From: Amblyomma americanum
Lineage: Eukaryota; Arthropoda; Arachnida; Ixodida; Ixodidae
NCBI RefSeq assembly: GCF_052857255.1
Contig: NC_135505.1
Location: forward strand, 133,231,967 to 133,295,966
Direction: 5' to 3'
DNA: 64,000 nt
Every line of letters begins with the position of its first letter. The first letter of the stretch is position 1. A program made the translations under genes and the position numbers. Of the stretch, positions 33,101 to 41,952 are shown one piece after another. The notes under the pieces were generated by a model, which saw only the letters and a program-made list of their open reading frames with translations, did not search any database and was not told the origin of the DNA.

Positions 33101-33751
33101 GTAGAGATGCGTAGGCCTACGCACTAAACAATTTCTCACCGATAAGGGTGCAAATCAGCTGTCCCTACACGAACACCCTTTTGGGTGCTAGAAATGGTGC
33201 AAAGATCAGCACCCTTCATTAAGGGTGCACAGCATGAAAGTTTAGAAGGCGCGAATCAATCCAAGGCTTTTGCTTCATGGGTGAATCAATGTGGAGCACC
33301 CTTTCAACATGCATTCGTAGAGGTGTCACGGAAAAATAGTACCGTTTAATGAGGGTGCAATCATTACATTCTCTAAAGTATCATTAAGTGCACCCTTCCT
33401 TAAAGGTGCTGATCTCTGCACCCTTTTTTAGCACCTAACAATTGGAAATGGGCGTTCGTCTGGGGACACTTGATTTACACCCTTAAGGGTGAGAATTTGT
33501 TTAGTGTGTATATATGGTGTAAATATGTCCCAGGCCTTCTTTGCCTTCCGTTTTTCCCGCCAGTAGTTGATGCTTCATTAAATTTAGGTGTCGGAGCAAG
33601 ACTCTGCGTTACTAGAAAGCCGTATTGGAGGGCTCCTAAATAATTTTGGCGACGTGGAGTCGCTAAAAGACCAGTCGAAGCGTGCCTTACCTGCATAAAT
33701 GTGGGATGCCAGCTGTACGAAAAGGCCAAACACTACTGCAACGGCCATCAT
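12053..33751 (-). CDS. Gene B: complete M12B (reprolysin-like) secreted metalloprotease
   Basis: Fourteen exons join in frame to 1515 nt, 504 residues: 33691-33751, 29860-30047, 29692-29781, 25020-25143, 22346-22423, 22093-22217, 20169-20240, 19945-20075, 19010-19050, 15373-15481, 14481-14651, 13152-13296, 12757-12858, 12053-12130. Residues 1-20 form a signal peptide. The prodomain (about 21-187) carries IVYPLHL and SLYHD and has no cysteine, so no cysteine switch. RQSR at 184-187 may be a convertase site. The catalytic domain starts near YPELTIFC (190-197); zinc motif HELAHVLGAQHD is 335-346; Met-turn Met is 371. The Cys-rich tail (446-504) ends ...VNALGK. Possible N-glycosylation at N171 and N208. 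The domain order fits tick secreted metalloproteases; substrate unknown. Start ATG is followed by a second ATG codon; the upstream one was chosen. Confidence 0.92.
12757..12858 (-). CDS. Gene B exon 13: Cys-rich tail
   Basis: Acceptor gaaaccag, donor gtgagt; 34 codons, phase 0. Encodes DRGQENCKVYC and FDRPDGFSCSQGR. Confidence 0.92.
13152..13296 (-). CDS. Gene B exon 12: end of catalytic domain
   Basis: Acceptor ctctttgcag, donor gtaagt; 145 nt. Encodes QKGRECLHTINV and KLPSEMITLESFC, ending GELTFYP in phase 0. Confidence 0.92.
13590..13925 (+). repeat. Dispersed repeat ending in an (AATAAA)-rich tail
   Basis: Starts with CCTTTAATGGCTCATCGTT, contains CGAAATCTGTCAC and TGACGTCATCA, and ends in A-rich sequence. 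The same order occurs inverted at 51420-51735. Likely a non-autonomous retroelement or MITE; family not identified. Confidence 0.55.
14481..14651 (-). CDS. Gene B exon 11: third zinc ligand and Met-turn
   Basis: Acceptor ctgtcccag, donor gtaagc; 171 nt. Begins LGAQHDGDPPLSY, then CPWSDGYIMSYAS with the Met-turn, ending SQLQIRHTV plus a split Asn codon. Confidence 0.93.
14860..15045 (+). mobile_element. Second SINE family (type 2), plus strand
   Basis: Head with GCATCCGCCTTGCATGCGGG and GGTTTCGATTCCCAG (box-B-like), body with GGTACAAGCTTTCCCC-type sequence and CTGGTCTGGTGCTCG. The same family is inverted at 48958-49196. Distinct from the Ruka-like SINE. Confidence 0.7.
15373..15481 (-). CDS. 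Gene B exon 10: start of zinc-binding motif
   Basis: Acceptor ccaacag, donor gtaagt; 109 nt. Encodes GYAYTGTACGSLKVAITEE then LFAHELAH(V). The second half of the zinc motif is in exon 11. Confidence 0.93.
15840..17420 (+). pseudogene. Gag-like ORF1 relic of a non-LTR retrotransposon
   Basis: Plus-strand fragments read as a LINE ORF1: an acidic N-terminal part near 16056-16180, then near 16990-17380 a block with RAALITFGGSRLPRKVHLY, CETCQKSGQRTNSC and HHVATDPKCPA. The CCHC knuckle has Gln where His is expected. Frames change and stops interrupt it. Lies in gene B intron 9, antisense. Confidence 0.5.
16702..16800. repeat. Fold-back inverted repeat, about 35-bp arms
   Basis: GGTGTTTTACCAGCGCAA at 16702 pairs with TTGCGCTGGTACAACACC ending at 16800. 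GACGCGGACGAAG pairs with CTTCGTCCGCGTC. Confidence 0.85.
17520..17727. repeat. 71-bp tandem repeat, about 3 copies
   Basis: Units start with GCAGATAACATATAACTAG at 17520, 17591 and 17662 and end CATTAGTC. Copies are nearly identical, so recent. Confidence 0.95.
18255..18425 (+). pseudogene. Possible Ty3-type LTR retrotransposon Gag fragment
   Basis: Reads IDPPSYNGSSDALRLWRDF, then LEYVAKGAINWW, resembling the PxYdGssDa...W...f and L.GaA..WW pattern of Ty3-type Gag. Short and followed by stops. Confidence 0.35.
18573..18801. repeat. Second copy of the GC-rich CRE-bearing module
   Basis: CpG-rich, with GCGCATGCG, CGGCGCAGCTGTGACGTCA and the terminal GTGTAGCTTTCGCTACAA, as at 4930-5243. It lies in gene B intron 9 near exon 9. 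Confidence 0.5.
19010..19050 (-). CDS. Gene B exon 9: micro-exon
   Basis: Only 41 nt; acceptor cactttcag, donor gtaaga. Encodes RDIISYYGETHTA between split codons. Gene C has the matching 44-nt exon, one codon longer. Too short for ORF finding; supported by phase and homology. Confidence 0.85.
19945..20075 (-). CDS. Gene B exon 8: catalytic domain
   Basis: Acceptor tctccacag, donor gtaagt; 131 nt. Encodes RKNEIYMSLSGDYVYD and a four-Tyr run, then TATDISVTVTA with the last codon split. Confidence 0.88.
20169..20240 (-). CDS. Gene B exon 7: catalytic domain
   Basis: Acceptor ttttctcag, donor gtgagc; 24 codons, phase 0. Encodes VNLRYLSLTDP then VWNIPVYIVALN, the usual second strand of the domain. 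Confidence 0.9.
20302..20594 (-). mobile_element. Ruka-like SINE (long-body type), minus strand
   Basis: Minus-strand head with box B GGGCTCGAACCCGACC, body with GATCCCCAGCTGG and 3' part with CCTTACGGCGTGG. This subfamily has a longer CT-rich 3' body than 7790-8027. It lies in gene B intron 6, next to exon 7. Confidence 0.88.
20595..22092. other. Remainder of gene B intron 6
   Basis: No exon or named repeat recognised; ORFs here lack family features. Confidence 0.4.
22093..22217 (-). CDS. Gene B exon 6: start of catalytic domain
   Basis: Acceptor tttcttctag, donor gtgagt; 125 nt. EERQSR precedes VIYPELTIFCDAP, the classic first strand of M12B catalytic domains. The NYT sequon at residue 208 follows. 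It ends MTVFMTS. Confidence 0.92.
22346..22423 (-). CDS. Gene B exon 5: end of prodomain
   Basis: Acceptor ttattccag, donor gtaagt; 78 nt. Encodes SLRDQLQSRDISSSYNNSFK and a few more residues, ending in a split Pro codon. Asn171 is in an N-N-S sequon. Confidence 0.8.
22463..22732 (+). mobile_element. Composite SINE: inverted tail joined to a plus-strand copy
   Basis: 22463-22510 reads as the 3' tail of the long-body SINE in minus orientation (GAGGAAAGGAAAT..., CTGTCTCACATAT). From about 22511 a plus copy starts inside the tRNA head (GGTTCAAACCTGACCGCGG) and runs to the TTACGGCGCGGTT tail. Confidence 0.7.
23577..23770 (-). mobile_element. Ruka-like SINE, minus strand
   Basis: Minus-strand box B GGGTTCGATCCCGGCC, body AGTGCACGTAAAGAATCCC, tail GTTAGACCCCATAAAGCC. 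Head truncated near 23770, where the TCTATAGAC-rich block starts. Confidence 0.8.
23783..24045. repeat. TCTATAGAC-rich short inverted-motif block
   Basis: About a dozen variants of the near-palindrome (G)TCTATAGAC within 260 bp, in both orientations and irregularly spaced. Reads like a fold-back element or degenerate satellite. Lies in gene B intron 4. Confidence 0.6.
24640..24967 (+). mobile_element. LINE (I-clade type) 3' end fragment, plus strand
   Basis: Broken reading frames give ADELWEALMRSLD, then ETQIRTIRLVENAARVHGFQ, typical of the C-terminus of I/R1-type ORF2. They are followed by AATAAAGTTATGTAATAC. It ends about 52 bp from the donor of gene B exon 4. Confidence 0.6.
25020..25143 (-). 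CDS. Gene B exon 4: prodomain
   Basis: Acceptor gataaacag, donor gtaagt; 124 nt. It encodes EGVLGPRFRIRPLPAAER then HVAHLLFEVEEKQ. The acceptor was chosen because the EGVLGP...RIRPLP block continues directly from exon 3 in phase 0; a nearer cag would lose it. Confidence 0.88.
26968..28681 (+). pseudogene. Mutator-like transposase, one nonsense codon and one frameshift
   Basis: Three segments read as one Mutator-like transposase: 26968-27471, 27472-28400 and 28346-28681. An in-frame TAA sits at 27469-27471 (PPTKFA* then YNQELLG), and a frame change occurs near 28390-28405. The N-terminal part has a Cys-rich CREC...CEVC cluster. The core holds VALDGSWQKRGHTS, GTSGGMEVAGALKIF, YLGDGDSKAF, CIGHVQKRMGTRLR and HGRTQNANESFN, hallmarks of the Mutator-like transposase domain family; Asp residues in ALDGSW and GDGDS are the likely catalytic acids. 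The C-terminus is basic. Not functional as read. Confidence 0.88.
29205..29318 (+). mobile_element. SINE 3' segment inside the right Mutator TIR
   Basis: CTTACGGCGTGGTCCGGGTG and GAGATAAGTGACACAGTTAT match the 3' body and tail of the long-body SINE. It interrupts the terminal inverted repeat, so it came after the transposon or was captured by one TIR. Confidence 0.65.
29692..29781 (-). CDS. Gene B exon 3: prodomain SLYHD segment
   Basis: Acceptor gcccgagcag, donor gtatgt; 30 codons, phase 0. It encodes EAEKSLYHDTKRLAAVHL, matching the conserved LYHD block of the family prodomain. The Mutator-like element begins about 150 bp beyond its donor. Confidence 0.88.
29860..30047 (-). CDS. Gene B exon 2: prodomain
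   Basis: Acceptor ctatgcag, donor gtgagt; 188 nt. It contains ERIVYPLHLESRADTGERV and DDLELNLEK, the typical start of the tick metalloprotease prodomain. The phase agrees with exon 1. Confidence 0.9.
30600..31910 (-). mobile_element. Penelope-like element, C-terminal part with GIY-YIG domain
   Basis: Minus-strand pieces in consecutive frames read LRFLDMELTISNNHICW, PRSRKSLLPFRSVHSKIVK, YVHKVSHNLKKI, RNKLSGLC, then VDVVYKIPTSCGSFYIGETG with RCINDRLREQ (the GIY-YIG nuclease), ending CISSPSINLLSKELAYLNQ and stop. 5' truncated within the reverse transcriptase and frameshifted. The 3' untranslated part runs to about 30600. Lies in gene B intron 1 in the sense orientation. Confidence 0.85.
32189..33493. 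repeat. Element rich in GGGTG/CACCC palindromes, inverted termini
   Basis: TTACACCCTTAAGGG at 32189 and TTACACCCTTAAGGGTGAG near 33475 bound a region with many GCACCC(TT)/(AA)GGGTGC motifs in both orientations, densest at 33137-33493. It could be a non-autonomous DNA element. Lies in gene B intron 1, about 200 bp from exon 1. Confidence 0.5.
33691..33751 (-). CDS. Gene B exon 1: signal peptide
   Basis: Encodes MMAVAVVFGLFVQLASHIYA, a hydrophobic signal peptide with an Ala-rich end. Donor gtaagg, phase 1. The first codon of exon 2 restores Ala-Pro-Ala, a plausible cleavage zone. Confidence 0.85.
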
Positions 33752-33830
33752 GGCGAGTGTATGGGGGGCCGTAAAGTCTCCGCCACATTTAACGTGACTT
33801 CCGACAAAGCAACAAAGTAATTTTCGGTAC

Positions 33831-33840
33831 ATTTATGTAT
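33831..33840 (-). promoter_or_regulatory. Possible TATA-like element of gene B
   Basis: ATACATAAAT on the minus strand, about 80 nt upstream of the gene B ATG. This is a weak match, listed only because of position. Confidence 0.2.
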
Positions 33841-35245
33841 CAACGTCATACGGCCGTGGCGCAAACACGGCATCTTCTATTTGTACTTGCACGTGGCTGA
33901 ATCGTTGTTTTTCTCTTTATTTTGTTGCTTTCACGTTTTCTGAGAACTAGAAAATATGTGCGGCTTAGATAAAGACAATGCGCAGTCGTTCTTGACATTT
34001 CCACACTGATCAATTGGTAGCACACTTCTAGACAAAGAAAAAAACAAAAAATGCTTGGTTCGCTTAGCTCCAAGGAGGGGAATCAGCTGTGACATCTTTG
34101 AAATATACTGCACTATTGATGGCTCCGGCGGTTTGCGATAGTGAGCATCTGGTAATCGTCGAAGACTGACCTTGGATGTCCCACCCCAAGATTGAATATG
34201 TGTGTCGGGTATCAGCACATCTGTGTTTGCTACGGCTCTTTTGTTCCAAGAGAAGTTTTTTTTGAGAAAACCAAACACTTGTGAACTGTTCGCTGATTGA
34301 ATTTTGTATTTAGAAGTAAATAGCTTTTTTATGTGATTATGTGTTTGTGTGTGTTTGTGTGACTTTTATTTCTATAAGTCCACACAGTTTTTGCCACCTG
34401 CTGCTCTTGAGAGTGTCGCGTCATCATTGATTTTTATCTGACTTTTTGTCCTGTTTCCAATACATGGTTTCCACTGTCACAGTCAGGCTACAGATTTCCA
34501 GTTATTCAAATAAATTAATCTATTTCACCATATATGATCGGAACCGTTGGGCAAAAAGCTGCTCGGAACAGCTTGACGGGCCCCAAGAGACCATAACAAG
34601 GTACTGCAGTGCGAATGCTTTAACTGAAGACAATACGGAAAAAAATAATAAACCAACTATTTTGAAATGTTGAAACACTACTATGTGCGAAACAAAACAT
34701 GTGGTTTTTTATGGAAGTAATACTTGCACAATGTTTTCGGCAAGATGTCAAGTATACAGCTTTAATACACAACAACAAACATGATTCGAAGTTTCGATAC
34801 CAAGTTATGCACGTCATCAAGTGGCACATATGCGCCTTATGAACCAAAAGGTCGGCAAGCAAACACGCGGGCAACATCTTGTTGGCTTTGCGGCTGGGAG
34901 GGGATTTTGACATTTTCGAAACATAATGCTCTCTGAGCGCGCTATTTCGTTTGTATTGTTGACGTCTTAGCTACTGAGCTTCGATGTCTATATGGCCGTA
35001 ATAAATTTGCAGCAAAGCTTTCATGAAGTAGCAAACAATGCATGCGGCGCTTTAACGACGCGACTGTCGACAGATGGCCCACGGAAAAGAAACCACATTC
35101 GAGAAGGTTCAATATTCACCTATCGCGAATCACTGCATCTGTATGCTGCTTATCTTTAGGCCGAGAAGCGATCTTCACAGATCTCACTAGCTCAGTTAGT
35201 GGATTCGTATTGATTGTATACCACATGAATAATAATAATATTTGT
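33841..35245. other. Upstream of gene B; nothing recognised
   Basis: AT-rich sequence without coding or repeat features I can name. Gene B regulatory sequence would be expected here. Confidence 0.4.
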
Positions 35246-35508
35246 TTTTTTGGGGAAAGGAAATGGCGCAGTATCTGTCTCATATATCGTTGGACACCTG
35301 AACCGCGCCGTAAGGGAAGGAATAAACGAGGGAGTGAAAGAAGAAAGGAAGGAAGGGGTCCCGTAGTGGAGGGCTCCGGAATAATTTCGACCACCTGGGG
35401 ATCTTTAACGTGCACTGTCATCGCACAGCACACGGGCGCCTTAGCGTTTTTCCTCCATAAAAACGCAGCCGCCGCGGTCGGGTTCGAACCCGGGAACTCC
35501 GGATCAGT
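35246..35508 (-). mobile_element. Ruka-like SINE (long-body), minus strand, head truncated
   Basis: GGTTCGAACCCGACCGCGG box B, GATCCCCAGGTGG body, CCTTACGGCGCGGTTCAGG 3' part. The tRNA box A side is lost. Confidence 0.88.
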
Positions 35509-36432
35509 AACACATGATTAGGAAAAAAGTAATTTTTGGCTTGAAGTATAACACATTAATTCGTCTACATTTAAACATTACAAGCTTAAAATTGATTTTT
35601 TTTTTACTCAGAAACATTATAGTGAGCTCAACCATTTAGCTGGCTATCTTCGTTCCGTACTTTCATTTCTTACGTCTATAAATATGAAATAACAGGCATT
35701 GTTTTCAGGGTAATTACTGGAAAGTGTTTAATTTCCGAAGAAATTCCTTCAACGTTTCTGCCTAAGAGAAACAGTAACCATAACTTTCACTATTTATCAG
35801 CGTCATCCTTGAGCGTAATTAGTGGTCGTATACTCATCCCGATGCTTAATTCACTCATCACTAATTGACTGGCAAAAATTTTGTCTGTTATGTGTTACGC
35901 GAGCTCAGGACAATGCTGTTTAAGCCTCAGGATTTTTCACTGACGTTCCCATCGGTTTGCCTATCTGTTTAGCGTTTATATTTACTCTGCTTGTTTATTT
36001 TTTTTTGTGCGTTTGTGCATTTTCTTCATTGACACAGGAACCACGGCAAGCAAAACAAGGCGTGCATAGCAGCCAATTCGGAAAACCTTGTATGCACTAA
36101 CGACCAGTTTGCCGCTATACCTCAATAAAAGACAATTTCTGATCTAAACACCGCTCGCGTCCTATGGAAAAACCGAAAAAAAGATTTGCGTTCTCTGCAC
36201 TATGATTTCAGTCAGCCTCCAAGATCAGTAATCAGTGACCCCCGAGTACGAACTCAAAATGAGCAGGCTAGCCACGGCCTGTCCGTCTGTATCAAAAAAT
36301 GTTTTAAGAGGAAGGAACAAAAGGTCCCCCCCCCCCCCCCCTACATTAAACTAGGATTGTGAAAAAACCTCATTGCTTTCTACTTTTGCGATAAAGTTTA
36401 CAAAAATAGGACCGCTTCCCCCTCACTAGTTT
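35509..36432. other. Intergenic, nothing recognised
   Basis: No coding signal. Includes a C homopolymer at about 36327-36343. Confidence 0.4.
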
Positions 36433-36738
36433 ATAAATAATTGGTTTTTGGGTAAATGAAATAGCGCAGTATCTGTCTCATATATCGTTGGACACCTGAA
36501 CAGCGCCGTAAGGGAAAAGATAAAGGAGGGAGTGAAAGAAGAAATGGAGAGGCACCGTAGTGGAGGGCTCCGGAATGATTTCGACCACCTGGGGTTCGTT
36601 AACGTGCACTGACATCGCACAGCACACGGGCGCCTTAGCGTTTTTCCTCCATAAAAACGCAGCCGCCGCGGTCGGGTTCGAATCCGGGAACTCCAGAGCA
36701 GTAGTCGAGCGCCCTAACCACTGAGCCACCACGGCGGG
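36433..36738 (-). mobile_element. Full-length Ruka-like SINE with 10-bp target-site duplication
   Basis: Complete minus-strand copy with box A, box B (GGATTCGAACCCGACC) and long body. Direct repeats TCACTAGTTT flank it at 36423-36432 and 36739-36748. Confidence 0.92.
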
Positions 36739-36748
36739 TCACTAGTTT

Positions 36749-38135
36749 CCCGAAAATCTATTGTTGATGTGAATCACCAGCTTCCAGCAGAGGTCATATT
36801 AGGTCTAGAGCAGGTCCCTAAATCAGCTTGCCCTGTCGTCAGGGCATTACCCTCCATTTTAATCAGCACATGACTTGACTTTCGGTTATAGATAGATTTA
36901 GTACCCAATCTCTATTACTAATCCGCGCCATCCCACATCTATATTTTCCCCGGAAACAGATCCCACATTTACTCTGTACCTTTGCCAACCGCAAACACGG
37001 GCAGTCTGTCTCACGCCAGCCTATTTCCATTTCCTCTCCCAATTAAATCTACCGCGTCTTTCTCGTCACCGTTCAACAGCCTCATAATGTATTTTCCATA
37101 ACATTTAGTTCAATCTTACAAGTTACTAACAGCACCATCGTGTATTTCAGTACTCACTGATCACCATAACAAAGTGGCGGTCCCACAACACGTGTTCACG
37201 ATTAATTCATGATAACACTTATGTCAGCTTGAATCGCCATCCTCATGACAACGCTTTAATCACGAATAATGCTGCCTTTCGCAATATTTTTAATAATTTG
37301 CTCTGAGTGTGTGTCTATAGCTAGTTATATTTCTTTGCTGATTTTTGTTATTTGTATTTATCGTACTATATATACCGCGCTTCCCTCTTTAAAGCCTGAG
37401 GGTCCTGATGATAAATAAATAATAAATTGCTGGAAGAAGCTACTACATTGCAAAGCTCTCCATCGCAATAAAAAACGCAAATGATCGATGGATGTACCAC
37501 TCATAGAAACAGTCTCGATAGCTTTCGCGCATTAACATCTGCCTTATTTGCTTTTGAAATCTGCGTTTAGAGCAAGTAAAGTCTACTAATTATTCCACTT
37601 TATTGATCATTTGCCTGCTTATTCGTTTCTATTTTCGGTACAGATGGTACTTTTTGCCTGATGAAGCTGCGTTCAGCGCGAAGGTTTTGTTTAACCACCA
37701 TCTTGTTGCCGCGGAAAAAATTATATGGGTATATGGGTATATGCACACATATGCCAACAGTATATCGCATATACATGTCGAGTATGTGGGAAGGAGAGTA
37801 GACACTCATAATAATTTGCCACCATTGATTCAGGCTACCAAATGCGCTACGATTGAGACCAATTTTGGATCCTACAAGCTTTGGTGCCGAATATAATATC
37901 TCTCCCACTTCATAGCACAAGAAGAATAGATGATATTGGCATTTGCGTCCACGAGCTTCGCCGCCGGTGCCATAGGGGCGGTTCAATTGAGAAGTATCGC
38001 TATCATACATCTCACATTATAAAGCAATGGAGTCACTAGAGCCGTGACCAACTTCAACTGTGAACTGACAAAACCAGGCTTGAAAGCTCAGAAAAGTCAG
38101 CGTTGGCCAAGTTTAAAGTTTTCAATACCTCGGCC
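36749..38135. other. Intergenic, nothing recognised
   Basis: AT-rich; small TATATGGG repeats near 37727. No gene. Confidence 0.4.
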
Positions 38136-38393
38136 ACCCGCGGCGGTGGCTCAGTGGTTAGGCCGCTCGGCTACATAGCCGGAGTTCCCGGGTTCGAACC
38201 CGACCGCGGCGGCTGCGCTTCGATGTAAAGGCGGCCGTGTGTTGTGCGATGTCAGTTCACGTTAAAGATCCCCAGGAGGTCGAAATTATTCCGGAGCCCT
38301 CAACTACGACACTTCTTTCTTAGTTTCTTCTTTCACTCCCTCCTTTTTCCCTTCCCTTACGGCGTGGTTCAGGTGTCCGCTGATATGTGAGAC
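38136..38393 (+). mobile_element. Ruka-like SINE (long-body), plus strand
   Basis: Starts CCCGCGGCGGTGGCTCAG; box B GGTTCGAACCCGACC; tail GTGAGACAGATA leads straight into (TA)n. Confidence 0.92.

Positions 38394-38483
<90 letters not shown>
38394..38483. repeat. (TA)n microsatellite on a SINE tail
   Basis: About 90 bp of TA dinucleotides with one TGTA interruption, beginning exactly at the SINE tail. Confidence 0.95.
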
Positions 38484-38484
<1 letters not shown>

Positions 38485-38555
38485 AGGTTGCGAGAAGTTT
38501 ACTTTGCGTTAAACTTTTCTTAAAACTTTGCGCAAAGTAAACTTTTCGCAACCTT
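38484..38555. repeat. 25-bp-arm inverted repeat
   Basis: AAGGTTGCGAGAAGTTTACT at 38484 pairs with its reverse complement ending at 38555; 24 of 25 positions match, with a 22-bp loop. Confidence 0.9.
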
Positions 38556-38796
38556 CGCTTTGAAAGGGAGCGTTGCGCAGAGATACATTGTTTCTTCCCC
38601 TAAAGGTCGGTGGAACAAACGTCATGATCGTGCTGTTGGACGCTTTTTCGTTTTGAGATCGGCAAACGGCCTGTTTCTAATATCGGCGCTTGGTATGTGA
38701 TCGAATGCTCATTTGCCCTAACTATTTGTAGCGATTAGGTATTGTCCAAGAGGAGAGTATTGTCACGTAGTGGTGACTGCAATCTGGAGAGCGGAT

Positions 38797-40985
38797 CATC
38801 ATCATCATGATCACCCTTGCTACGCCCACTGCATGGAGAAGTCCTCTCCCATGTCTCTCCAGTTAACTATGTCCTTTTCCAGCTGCATCTACCCTTTGCC
38901 TGAAAACTTCTTAATCTCATCCGCCCACATAACCGTCTGCTGCCCCCTGCTACGATTACTTTCTCTTGGAATCCATTCCGTTACCCTTAAGGACTGGCGG
39001 TTATCTTGCCATCGCATTACATGCCCTGCCCAAGCCCATTTCTGCCTCTTGATTTCGACTAGGATGTCATTAACCCGCGTTTTTTTCTCTCACCCACTCT
39101 GCCCGCTTCCGGTCTCTTGACGCTACACCTATCACTTTTCTTTCCATCACTCTCTGCGTTGTCCTTAACTTAAGCTGAACCCTTTTCGTTAGCCTCCACG
39201 TTTCTGCCCCGTAGGTGAGTACCGGTAAGATACAGCTGTTGTACACTCTTCTCTTGAGGGAAATTGGGAAACTGCCACTGATGATCTGAGAGAACCTGCC
39301 ATATGCGCTCCACCCCATTCTTATCCCTCTAGTTATTTCCCTCTATTTATCTGGATCAGCTGTCACTACCTGCCCTAAGTAGACATATTCCTTTACCACT
39401 TCCAGGCCCTGCTGCCAATTGTGAACTGCTGTTGCCTTGCTAGACTGCTGAACATTTCCTCTGTTTTCTGCATGTTAATTTTTAGACCCAGCGTTCTGCT
39501 CTGCCTGTCTAACTCATTGATCATGATTTGCAGTTCACCTCCTGAGTGACTCAGCAAGCAATGTCATAAGCGAATCGCAGATCATTTAGGCATTTTCCAT
39601 TTACTCTTATTCCTAACTGTTCCCAATTTACGCCTCGGAATGCCTCCTGTAAACAGGCGGTAAATAGCATTGGTGAGATCGTACCTCCTTGTCTGACGCC
39701 CTTGCTTATTGGAATTTTATTGCTGACTTTATGGAGGACTATGGTAGTTGTGCAGTTAATATATATATATATCTTCCAGCATTTTGACATAAGGCTGTTC
39801 TACACCTTAATTCCGCAATGCCTGCATGACTGCTGAGGTTTCCACTGAGTCAAATGCTTTCTAGTAATCAATAAAGGCTATATATAAGGGTTGGTTATAT
39901 TCGGCGCATTTCTATATCACCTGGTTAATAGTGTGAATATGATCTATTGTGGAACATCCTTTACGAAAGCCTGCCTGATCATTTGGTTGATTAAAGTCTA
40001 AGGTTGCCCTGACTCTATTAGCGATTACCTTAGCAAATACCTTGTAGGCAACGGACAGTAGGCCGATCAGTCCGTAATTTTTCAAGTCCTTGACGTCTCC
40101 CTTCTTATGAATTAAGATAATGTTTGCATTCTTTCAAGCTTCTGGTACGGTTGAGGTCATTAGGCATTGCGTGTACAGGATGACTAGTTTTTCTAGCACG
40201 ATCTCTCCCCCCCCCCCCATCCTTCAACAGATTTGCCGTTACCTGGTCCTCCCCAGCTGCTTTTCCCCTTTCCATTGCTTCTAAGGCTTTCTTTACTTCC
40301 TCTTTCGTTACTGGCGGGATGACGCATTTCTGTGCGCTACCGTCTCTCTCATTAACACTCTGATTACATTGGCTACTGTACTGGTCTGTGTAGAACTCTT
40401 CGGCTACGTTAACTATCTTATCCATGTTGCTAATGGCATTGCCCTCCTTGTCTCTTAACGCGTACATCTGGTTTTTACCTATGCCTATAGTTTCCTCTTC
40501 ACCGCTTTTAGGCTACCTCCGTTCTTTCGAGCATGCTCGATTCTCTCCATATTAAACATCCTTATGTCGGCTACCTTGCGCTTATTTATCAACTTCAGTA
40601 GCTCTGTCAATTCTTTTCTGTCGGTAGGGTTAGACGCCTTCTTGCTTAGGCGTTTCTTAATCTGATCTTTCGTCACCTGAGATAGCTTTCTGGTATCCTG
40701 TCGAACTGTCCTACCGCCTACTTCTACTGCGCACTCCGTAATGATGTCTTTCAGATTATCGTTCATTGCATCAACATCAAGATCGTCTTTTTCAGTTAAA
40801 GCCGAATATCTGTTTTGTAGCGATATCCTGAATTCCTGTACTTTCCCTCTTATGGCTAACTCGTTAATGGACTTACCCTTCACTAGCTTCTTCCGTTCCC
40901 TCTTCAAGTCTAAGCTAATTTGAGACCTTAACATTCTGTGGTCGCTACAGCGCACCTTTCCTAGGACAGCCACATCCTGAACGAT
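38797..40985 (-). pseudogene. RTE-type LINE, 5'-truncated, reverse transcriptase relic
   Basis: Minus-strand fragments in order: end of the endonuclease (SDHRMLRSQISLDLKRE), a linker (KRLSKKASNPTDRKELTEL), RT parts (AMERGKAAGEDQVTANLL; GVRQGGTISPMLFTACLQEA), a damaged catalytic site (FAYDIA where YADD is expected), and the thumb/tail region (ILPVLTYGAETWRLTKR, then MERKVIGVASRDRKRAEW). Frames shift several times. The 3' end has an ATGATG-type tail. Not functional. Confidence 0.88.
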
Positions 40986-41393
40986 GCCAGGTTGAGCGCA
41001 TATAAATACAGCGAAAATGGCGTCTAGGCGAAACCCACAATGAACTGATTCACTCGGCGGCGGCGTAGAAACAAGCGTGCTCGGCGGTCGTCGAGTAGAA
41101 TGCCCGCCGCTCTCGGCCGTGCCCAATTTAAAGCTGATAGCGAACTTTTTGAGATAAAGCGTGCAAAGTTTGTACGACATTCTGGAACAAAAAAGAATCG
41201 GCTCCAACTGGATGCGATCAATAGAGATAAATCTGGTCCCGTCTTGAATCGCAAACAAAGCGATAGAGCCGCGTTCCGGCAGCTTTGAAGAATGAACGCA
41301 CACTACAAAAATTCACGGCAGCGTGGTCTAGAAGTTCTTTCTTAAGATCTTCCTGAGGAAGTTGCGAAACTTTCCATTTCTTCACTTTTGAGA

Positions 41394-41697
41394 CCCGCCG
41401 CGATGGCTCATTGGTTAGCGCGCGCGACTACGGATCCGGAGTACCCGGGTTCGAACCCGACCGAGGCGGGGGCGTTTCAATGGAGCCGAAACGCAAAGGC
41501 GCCCCTGTGCTGTACAATGTTAGTGCACTTTAAAGATGATCCCCAGGTGGTAGAAATTATTCCGGAGCCCTTCACTACGGCACTTCTTTCTTCCTTTCCT
41601 GCTTTCTCTCCCCCATTCATTCCTTCCCTCACGGCGCGGTTCAGGTGCCCGCCGAGATGTGAGACAGATACTGCGCCGTCTCGTTTTCCAAAAGACA
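41394..41697 (+). mobile_element. Ruka-like SINE (long-body), plus strand
   Basis: Head CCCGCCGCGATGGCTCATTG, box B GGTTCGAACCCGACC, tail GAGACAGATACTGCGCC. Confidence 0.92.
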
Positions 41698-41952
41698 ATT
41701 TTCAACTTCTTTCTTCCTAGACTGCCTGTAACACATGGCGTCTCCGGAACGCAGATAATACAGAATTTTAACATCGTTTCATTTCCCATATTTGTGAATT
41801 GGCAGCCTACCCTACCGTTTCTTACCACTTTACTAAAGCGGGTTAAGACGACGTGTGTTTGCTCATTCACAAAAAATGTTGCCTAGTCGCTAAGTGGATG
41901 TTTGTGTCATGGTCTGGCAACTGTCTCCTGTGTTGTCCACCAGAACAAACTT

